Shown here in pieces: positions 6,967 to 11,517 of a stretch of 11,517 nt of DNA. The number at the start of each line of letters is the position of its first letter. Within the stretch, counting starts at the first letter, position 1. Where the stretch lies: positions 1 through 11,517 of the forward strand of contig JAOUNK010000069.1 of assembly GCA_029881015.1 (NCBI GenBank), given 5' to 3'. The DNA comes from Gammaproteobacteria bacterium (GTDB taxonomy: Bacteria > Pseudomonadota > Gammaproteobacteria > Steroidobacterales > Woeseiaceae). Position numbers and translations under genes: made by a program. The notes below the pieces were generated by a model, which was not told the DNA's origin, searched no databases, and saw only the letters and a list, made by a program, of their open reading frames with translations.

Positions 6967-8259
6967 TTATTGGTCCTGGCTGGTAGCTGTCATGGTACGG
7001 CAGCCGGGGAGATTGTCGCTGTGAAGTGTGTCCGGTGTTGAGCCAATCAGTTCGCCTGCAGCCGCTGCCAGGCGATCGAGATCGATCTCCGTGTTTACGA
7101 GAACTGGCAGGAGGGTGTCGAGGTCGACCTTTCCGGCCGATTTTTTCAGGAGCTCCCGATCCAGGTCCCTGAATACGCCAACGGCTCTCGCAGTCGTGGC
7201 CGCTGTCGATGCCGTACCGCAGAGGCCGCCGCTCTCGGCTCCCCATTCTTCCAGCAGGGCGAAGGCCTTCTTCGCCCTGCTCGCCGTAATGGCGCGACCA
7301 CGACGCAGGAGCTCGATGCTGTAGTACTCCGCGAGGCCCTCGACGATCCAGTCGCTCCCCTTGCGGGGCCGGAGCCCCAGCGTAGCGTGCATGACTTCAT
7401 GCAGGAGCGGGCTGGTGGCGTTCTCGCTGATCAAGGGACGGTCCGCGTGTATGAAGAACGACGCCGGCGCCGACAAGCCACCGCGCCACATCGGGGCGCC
7501 CGCGCTGACAATGGTCAGACGGGGCAGGGCGTCGGGCAGGATCTCCGTCAGCTCCGGCAGCGTCCAGTTGAGGAGCGCAAGCATCTCCATGCGTCGCACG
7601 TCCTGGTCCTGCGGGGCCGCGATGGCGACACGCGTCCCGGCAATGGTCTCACGACGGATGCCAAGGTGGCCCATGGCAAGCCAACCCGTCGGTTCGTCGT
7701 AGCGGCGCTCGGGACGCTGCACGACGATCGGCTTGTCCAGCGCGGAATATTCCGTGATGACGGACCAGCCTGCCGGAAGGTCGATATCGAGTGCCGTGCG
7801 CGATTCGGCCCCTTTGAGGGTTCTCGTCCGCGCGCGGGGAATCACGTCTTCAGCGCGAAAAATACCCCAGTCGGCGGTCAGCAAGGCATCGAAAGCGCCG
7901 TCGTCGCGTTCATGCCGCACAAGCACACGCCACTCCAGGGTGCCGCCGTCCGCCGGTGGCCGCCAGCGCACCTGCCGATCGCGGATGAGCAAGTCCCCAT
8001 CGCCACGCACATCGGTGATCCCGGCGTTGGCAGCAAAGGCAATCTCGCGCACGAGGTCCCGTGGCTGCTTCAATCGCAGGACCACGAGTACCGTAGATGA
8101 CTGTGGGTCGGGGGCGAGCGTGTAGTGCAGGCTGTACTCGCGATGATTGCTGCGATCGGCCGATTCGGAGGCCGGCACGCCGCAGGCCATGAGCAAGGCC
8201 ATTGCGGCCAGCACGGTCCAGCGACAGGGGGTTTTGGGGAAAGCTGAGAAGCAGTTCAT
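6967..8259 (-). CDS. Lipoprotein with MA-like (gluzincin) metallopeptidase domain
   Basis: 430 residues. An N-terminal signal with lipobox LMAC (Cys26, Gly at +2) predicts an outer-membrane lipoprotein facing the periplasm. About 40-210 looks like a beta-sandwich domain (YSLHYTLAPDPQSSTVLVVL). The catalytic part has HEVMH (zinc ligands His287 and His291, general base Glu288) and WIVEGLAEYYS, where Glu307 of VEG is the likely third zinc ligand. This resembles Peptidase_MA_2-type and M61/M1 gluzincins, with a shorter His-to-Glu spacing (15 intervening residues) than the 18 of classical M1 enzymes. The substrate is unknown. The gene is divergent from the NlpC/P60 lipoprotein, leaving 50 bases between starts. 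The Ycf46-type ATPase follows 8 bases after its stop, a surprising pairing of periplasmic peptidase and cytosolic ATPase. Confidence 0.85.
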   Translation of the reverse strand: MNCFSAFPKTPCRWTVLAAMALLMACGVPASESADRSNHREYSLHYTLAPDPQSSTVLVVLRLKQPRDLVREIAFAANAGITDVRGDGDLLIRDRQVRWRPPADGGTLEWRVLVRHERDDGAFDALLTADWGIFRAEDVIPRARTRTLKGAESRTALDIDLPAGWSVITEYSALDKPIVVQRPERRYDEPTGWLAMGHLGIRRETIAGTRVAIAAPQDQDVRRMEMLALLNWTLPELTEILPDALPRLTIVSAGAPMWRGGLSAPASFFIHADRPLISENATSPLLHEVMHATLGLRPRKGSDWIVEGLAEYYSIELLRRGRAITASRAKKAFALLEEWGAESGGLCGTASTAATTARAVGVFRDLDRELLKKSAGKVDLDTLLPVLVNTEIDLDRLAAAAGELIGSTPDTLHSDNLPGCRTMTATSQDQ

Positions 8260-8309
8260 ACCGGATTAAGGCGCCGAAGGCTATGCTCTTTGCTGCAGTG
8301 GAAGTTCAA

Positions 8310-8831
8310 GTGACGCAGATGATAGCGCAGCCGGGCCAGATAATTCGGGTTCTATCCTTAGCAATCACAGTGTTGGCACTGGCCGGCTGTGGTGCTAATC
8401 CGCCCGTACCGGCTCCGGTTAAGCAGGAGAGGGCCGCGCAGCCGGCCGTGCCGGTGGCACGGACAACGCCCGGTCACCGGGCGGCGGCGATAGCCCTCGA
8501 CCAGGTGGGCGTTCCCTACCGCTATGGTGGCGCCACGCCGACTGGATTCGACTGTAGCGGCCTCGTGCAGTACGCCTACAGGCAGGCAGGCATTAATGTG
8601 CCGCGCACAACGGGGCAGCTGTGGTCTGCGGCGAGCCCGGTCGGGCGCAACGAGCTACGGGCAGGCGACCTGCTGTTCTTCAGCATCGAGGGGAAAATGT
8701 CCCACGTTGGCCTGTACCTCGGCGAACGACGCTTCGTGCATGCACCGCAGTCGGGACGTTCAGTCTCCGTTGCGTCGCTGGATTCGCCGTTCTACCGGGC
8801 AGCACTGCTGCGGGCGGGTCGGCCCTACTAG
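8310..8831 (+). CDS. NlpC/P60 family lipoprotein, MepS/Spr-like peptidoglycan hydrolase
   Basis: 173 residues from the GTG at 8310. This start is chosen because GGAAG (8300-8304) sits five bases before it; an in-frame ATG at 8319 is the main alternative. The signal ends in LALAGC (Cys27), predicting a lipoprotein with a short Pro/Ala linker. The NlpC/P60 domain covers about 55-173: YRYGG, then FDCSGLVQYAY (nucleophile Cys82), SHVGLYLG (His132) and FVHAP (His144). The Cys-His-His spacing is close to E. coli MepS (Cys68/His119/His131), a DD-endopeptidase that opens peptide crosslinks so that new material can be inserted. Activity on crosslinks or on stem peptides cannot be told apart from sequence. 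It converges tail-to-tail with the lipoprotein at 8836 with only four bases between, so no terminator fits there. Confidence 0.92.
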   Translation: MTQMIAQPGQIIRVLSLAITVLALAGCGANPPVPAPVKQERAAQPAVPVARTTPGHRAAAIALDQVGVPYRYGGATPTGFDCSGLVQYAYRQAGINVPRTTGQLWSAASPVGRNELRAGDLLFFSIEGKMSHVGLYLGERRFVHAPQSGRSVSVASLDSPFYRAALLRAGRPY

Positions 8832-8835
8832 CGCG

Positions 8836-9486
8836 CTATTGGACGATAAACGCGCGTAACTGCTGCGCGAGGCCCTTGCAGGCCTTTGTCTGTGTACGCG
8901 CGATCAGCGGAATCGGCACCACAAGGGCCGGCAGGAACGACGTACCACTGACGTCCGCAGAGACCGTACCGGCTGATTCGTTGCCGTCGAGGTCCCAGAC
9001 CGCGGCTTCGTAGTCCGCGTCGTTTTGCCACCACGCGAAGCCAAAGCAACCACCGCCGCCCGGCCCGGCGGCGCAGGACAGGCTCCCGCCTTCCGCGACG
9101 CGTTCAGTGTCCCCATCCAGCCAAACGACATAGCGCACGCCCAGCGCCTTTACGGCATCCGCCACGCCGGGTCGCTCCATAAGCGCCGGCAATCCCTTAG
9201 TATCTGCCGGTGCCGTCCGCGGCTCGAACCAGGGGAACAAACGGTCGACGAATTGCTGGTGGGGTACGACCTTGATCCCCTTCGAGCCGGAACCAAGCGC
9301 CTTCTCCACACAGGTCAGGTAGTCTTTTTCGGTTTCATTGCCCTGGTGGTAGCTCTTGGTCATGATGACCACTGACTGGCCATCCTCGAGACCCGTGACG
9401 TTCTCGCGCGCATCTTCGACGCGAGAGGTGACGCAGCCGGCCAGACCAATACCGACAAATGCCAGCAGGAACTTATTCCGTCGCAT
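8836..9486 (-). CDS. Lipoprotein of unknown function with four mature cysteines
   Basis: 216 residues, family not recognised. The start MRRNKFLLAFVGIGLAGC is a textbook lipoprotein signal (two Arg and one Lys, hydrophobic core, lipobox LAGC, Cys18, Val at +2). An early region, VIMTKSYHQGNETEKDY, is followed by an alternating alpha/beta pattern (GIKVVPHQQFVDRLFPWF; ADAVKALGVRYVVWLDGD). A glycine-rich block, SCAAGPGGGGCFGFAWW, precedes a strand pair (YEAAVWDLDGN). Cys59, Cys138, Cys147 and Cys203 could form disulfides in the periplasm. The pattern 'variable protein names a periplasmic alpha/beta lipoprotein' recalls stress-response lipoproteins, but no homology is claimed. The start is settled by GGAGG eight bases upstream. 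It overlaps the end of the previous lipoprotein gene by 14 bases, implying translational coupling. Confidence 0.82.
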   Translation of the reverse strand: MRRNKFLLAFVGIGLAGCVTSRVEDARENVTGLEDGQSVVIMTKSYHQGNETEKDYLTCVEKALGSGSKGIKVVPHQQFVDRLFPWFEPRTAPADTKGLPALMERPGVADAVKALGVRYVVWLDGDTERVAEGGSLSCAAGPGGGGCFGFAWWQNDADYEAAVWDLDGNESAGTVSADVSGTSFLPALVVPIPLIARTQTKACKGLAQQLRAFIVQ

Positions 9487-10192
9487 CGTCAATTCCTCCG
9501 ATTGCGAAAACACCAATCACACTGGCCGGCTCGCCGCTTTGCGGCTCGGTGCCGGCAAAGGCCGGGTCGGGCTCCAATGACGCGGGATCGAGAGGGCCGT
9601 TCGCCAACTGGCTGATATTCGTGACTCTCTCCATCTGCATGATGATCAGCGCCGCCGCATCGCGCATCGCCAGGATGGCGGCTCGCTTCAGTGAATCCCC
9701 ACCGCCGAGACCTTCCTTTTGACTCTTCCCGTAGGCGTTGACGGTCCAGGTGGACGCCCGGTTGCCCACGCTGTCAAACACCGACATACGATATCGAATC
9801 CAGACGGCGAAAGCATCCGACTGGCTCTGTCCCGGGGTAGAGAATTCGAAACCATCGATAGACGGCTCGATCAGGGCATCAAACTGGTAATCCCGCGCGT
9901 CGTCGTCAGGGCCGAGGACCACGAGTGAGTCGAACATGTGGCCGAACAGCTGGGTGAAGAACGCGGCGTTCGAGCGACCAAGGTCGATCGTCCAGGAGCT
10001 CTTGCCCAGCACCTCTTCGACATGGACGAAGTTCTCGAATTCGGCAGGTATGCGGACCGCGACATCAACCGGAATCTTCTCGATGCGCGGCTCCGGGATG
10101 GTCGGCATCTCCATCGTCACTGTTGAAGCGCAACCGGCCAAAAGGATGGCGGCCATGCCGGCAAGCGATGCGTAACGTATTTCCTGGATCAA
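9473..10192 (-). CDS. Lipoprotein of unknown function
   Basis: 239 residues from a TTG at 10192, first gene of a two-lipoprotein operon. No ATG or GTG is available upstream of the signal peptide: the frame is open back to another TTG at 10315, which would add 41 residues of implausible sequence. The signal IRYASLAGMAAILLAGC gives Cys21 with Ala at +2. The mature part has a proline-rich linker (MEMPTIPEPRIEKIP), a helix around NAAFFTQLFGHMFDSLVVL, and a beta-rich section (DALIEPSIDGFEF, then FAVWIRYRMSVFDSVGN and TWTVNAYGKS). Another helix follows (RAAILAMRDAAALIIMQ). The C-terminus is low in complexity. The layout suggests an outer-membrane-anchored helper of a larger complex, but I recognise no family. 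The start has no convincing Shine-Dalgarno and remains uncertain. Confidence 0.75.
   Translation of the reverse strand: MIQEIRYASLAGMAAILLAGCASTVTMEMPTIPEPRIEKIPVDVAVRIPAEFENFVHVEEVLGKSSWTIDLGRSNAAFFTQLFGHMFDSLVVLGPDDDARDYQFDALIEPSIDGFEFSTPGQSQSDAFAVWIRYRMSVFDSVGNRASTWTVNAYGKSQKEGLGGGDSLKRAAILAMRDAAALIIMQMERVTNISQLANGPLDPASLEPDPAFAGTEPQSGEPASVIGVFAIGGIDDATE
9495..9499 (-). promoter_or_regulatory. Strong ribosome binding site for the downstream lipoprotein
   Basis: GGAGG on the minus strand, eight bases before the ATG at 9486, lies inside the coding end of the upstream lipoprotein gene. It fixes the start of the second lipoprotein and rejects the upstream in-frame alternative at 9516. Confidence 0.75.
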
Positions 10193-10338
10193 GTAGGTAG
10201 AATCCGCGCGAGTTTCGTCAACTGCTAGGTTATGAGCCTTTCCTTCGCACCTTAGTTCCCGGAGATGCTGCTTTCTAGCCCGATCAACTTTAGTGGTACC
10301 GTACTGCCAGTGCAAATAACTGATTTAGTGATGGCCTG

Positions 10339-11091
10339 ATGGCGAGGCCGAAGGTACTCGTCTTTCAGCACGTGCCGTATGAGCCGCTCGGCACCCTCGA
10401 CCCGTTGCTCAAGGACTCGGGGTTCCGGATTCGTTACGTCAATTTTGGCCGCCAGCCTGAGTTGCGACCGAGCCTGGATGGGTACGAGGCGCTGATCGTC
10501 CTCGGCGGGCCCATGAACTCGGACCAGATCGACACGTATCCTAACCTGGTCACCGAGGTCGACATCATTCGGGAAGCGGTCTCCCGCGACATGTCGATTC
10601 TCGGCATCTGCCTGGGCGCGCAATTGCTGGCCAAGGCCCTGGGTGGCAGCGTCTCGCGCAATGCCGTGCGTGAAATCGGCTGGTACGACGTCGAAATGAC
10701 TGAGGCCGGACTTCGAGATCCGGTCCTCGGCACGTTTGCGCCGGCGCAGGAGGTTTTTCAATGGCACGAGGACGGTATCGCCCTGCCGCCCGGGGCGGAA
10801 TTGCTGGCGACCTCCGCGGCCAGTCCCGTGCAGGCATTCCGTTTCGGCGAGCATGCCTACGGATTCCAGTTCCATCTCGAGGCAAACCGGCCACTTATAG
10901 ACCGGTGGCTGTCCGTGCCGGCACACCGGGCGACGTTGCAGGAGGAAGCGGGGAATGTCGATCCGGCGCAGATCACCGCGCAGGCGGATACGTCGGTGAA
11001 GGCACTCGAACAGCTCAGCCGCGCTACCTTTTCGCGCTGGATCGATCGCTTCGAGCCGGTGCCGCGCAAGCAGCGCCTGCCATCCCGTTAG
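10339..11091 (+). CDS. Class I glutamine amidotransferase-like protein
   Basis: 250 residues, cytosolic. A stand-alone glutamine amidotransferase (GATase1) fold: an opening strand VLVFQHVPYEPLG, the oxyanion strand ALIVLGGPMNS, the nucleophile elbow GICLGAQLLAKALGG with Cys91, and YGFQFHLEANR with His179 and Glu181 completing the triad. All three residues are present, so hydrolysis of glutamine or a related amide is possible. Similar stand-alone proteins (GMP-synthase-like, YfeJ type) act on unknown substrates, and some are gamma-glutamyl peptide hydrolases. The C-terminal 60 residues (after about 190) are helical and family-variable. The ATG at 10339 is used because the ATG nine bases earlier meets TGA at once. 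The 146-base upstream gap is shared with the divergent lipoprotein operon. It converges on srkA with 25 bases between, with no hairpin seen. Confidence 0.93.
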   Translation: MARPKVLVFQHVPYEPLGTLDPLLKDSGFRIRYVNFGRQPELRPSLDGYEALIVLGGPMNSDQIDTYPNLVTEVDIIREAVSRDMSILGICLGAQLLAKALGGSVSRNAVREIGWYDVEMTEAGLRDPVLGTFAPAQEVFQWHEDGIALPPGAELLATSAASPVQAFRFGEHAYGFQFHLEANRPLIDRWLSVPAHRATLQEEAGNVDPAQITAQADTSVKALEQLSRATFSRWIDRFEPVPRKQRLPSR

Positions 11092-11116
11092 ACCGGGCCG
11101 CACTCGCAGTTCTCGG

Positions 11117-11517
11117 CTAGTAGTCCAGCCACTCCAGCGGCAGTTCCTGCATCAGGGCGACCTGCTCTCGCAATGCGAGTACGTGATCGTCCCAGTAGCG
11201 GCGGCTATCGAACCAGGGGAACGCCACCTTGAATGCCGGGTCTTCCCAGCGTCTCGCCAGCCACGCCGCGTAGTGCATGATGCGCAGGCTGCGCAGGGCT
11301 TCGATGAGATGCAATTCTCGCGCATCGAATGCGCGAAACGCCGTGTAGCCCTCGAGCAGCGCCTTGAGTTGCGGTTGCTGCTCCTCGCGGTCACCGGACA
11401 GGAACATCCATAAATCCTGAACGGCCGGACCGTGGCGGGCATCGTCGAGATCGACAATGTGCAACTGGTCTTCGGTCACGAGCACGTTGCCGGGATGAAA
11501 GTCGCCATGCAGACGGA
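11117..11517 (-). CDS. srkA: Stress response serine/threonine kinase SrkA (YihE/RdoA), C-terminal part
   Basis: The N-terminal two thirds lie beyond the right edge; 133 codons are visible. The catalytic loop is present as RLHGDFHPGNVL, with the base Asp in HGD, followed by the metal-binding LHIVDLDDARHGPAVQDLWM (the DFG-equivalent Asp in DLDD). The remainder follows E. coli SrkA closely: FLSGDREEQ (LNGDKAEQ), RSLRIMHYAAWLARRW (RAMRLVYYLAWLMRRW), DPAFKVAFPWF (DPAFPKNFPWL) and a closing QELPLEWLDY. SrkA is a cytosolic Ser/Thr kinase that counters stress-induced cell death, including through MazEF; in E. coli its gene is next to dsbA. The neighbour on the other side is out of view. Here it converges with the amidotransferase gene. 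It is the most securely named partial gene in the window. Confidence 0.93.
   Translation of the reverse strand, partial: RLHGDFHPGNVLVTEDQLHIVDLDDARHGPAVQDLWMFLSGDREEQQPQLKALLEGYTAFRAFDARELHLIEALRSLRIMHYAAWLARRWEDPAFKVAFPWFDSRRYWDDHVLALREQVALMQELPLEWLDY

Noticed and set aside
6959..7246. 96-codon N-terminal extension of the Ycf46-type ATPase
   Set aside because: It would overlap the upstream lipoprotein gene in another frame and reads as low-complexity Arg/Ser/Gly sequence; the ATG at 6958 just after that gene's stop fits better.
7387..8100. 237-codon plus-strand frame opposite the peptidase lipoprotein
   Set aside because: The minus strand carries a lipobox and zinc site in this stretch; the plus-strand product is rich in Arg, His and Gln with no domain.
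10194..10221. TTGACG with TACCTA on the minus strand as a promoter for the lipoprotein operon
   Set aside because: The -35 match is good, but the -10 match is poor and would start transcription inside the chosen coding region.
10193..10338. Small gene or RNA in the gap before the amidotransferase
   Set aside because: No plausible short frame with a ribosome site and no tRNA-like or riboswitch-like fold was seen; only a short GGTACC palindrome.
10252..11103. 283-codon open frame on the minus strand across the amidotransferase gene
   Set aside because: It is antisense to a protein with an intact Cys/His/Glu triad, has no recognisable domain and has a composition typical of a GC-rich shadow frame.
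11092..11116. Terminator between the converging amidotransferase and srkA genes
   Set aside because: The 25-base gap holds no stem-loop with a T-run on either strand.

Overview
The window looks like chromosomal DNA of a GC-rich gammaproteobacterium. The evidence is a Prc/Tsp-type tail-specific protease, a SrkA (YihE/RdoA) kinase end very close to the enterobacterial protein, several classical lipobox lipoproteins and CRP-like TGTGA-N6-TCACA palindromes. The genus cannot be fixed from the sequence; a marine Woeseia/Chromatiales-like lineage is only a guess. There are no RNA genes, insertion sequences, CRISPR arrays or phage genes. Coding density is high and genes are tightly packed.

Left edge (1-2186): the minus-strand prc gene runs off the window. 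It is divergent from a small three-helix membrane protein, and the shared upstream region holds a perfect inverted repeat over possible -35 elements.

Centre (2206-8259): seven minus-strand genes in a row. In transcription order they are an MA-like metallopeptidase lipoprotein, a Ycf46-type AAA+ ATPase (8 bases apart), a coiled-coil protein with a C-terminal FHA domain, two small two-helix membrane proteins, a proline-rich unknown protein and a DUF1232 (YkvA-like) protein. The last two are 12 bases apart. CRP-like palindromes lie before the second small-gene start (3945-3960) and before the last pair (3235-3256), so the run may be split into sub-operons.

Right part (8310-11517): a plus-strand NlpC/P60 peptidoglycan hydrolase lipoprotein resembling MepS/Spr; two overlapping minus-strand lipoproteins of unknown function; a plus-strand class I glutamine amidotransferase-like protein; and, convergent with it, the C-terminal third of SrkA, which runs off the right edge.

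The common theme is the cell envelope: a periplasmic protease, four lipoproteins (two with recognisable hydrolase active sites) and three small membrane proteins. Prc and a MepS-like hydrolase in one window recalls the E. coli Prc-NlpI-MepS turnover system. The least understood part is the peptidase/AAA+/FHA set, which could be a phospho-responsive ATPase module. That is inference from gene order only.
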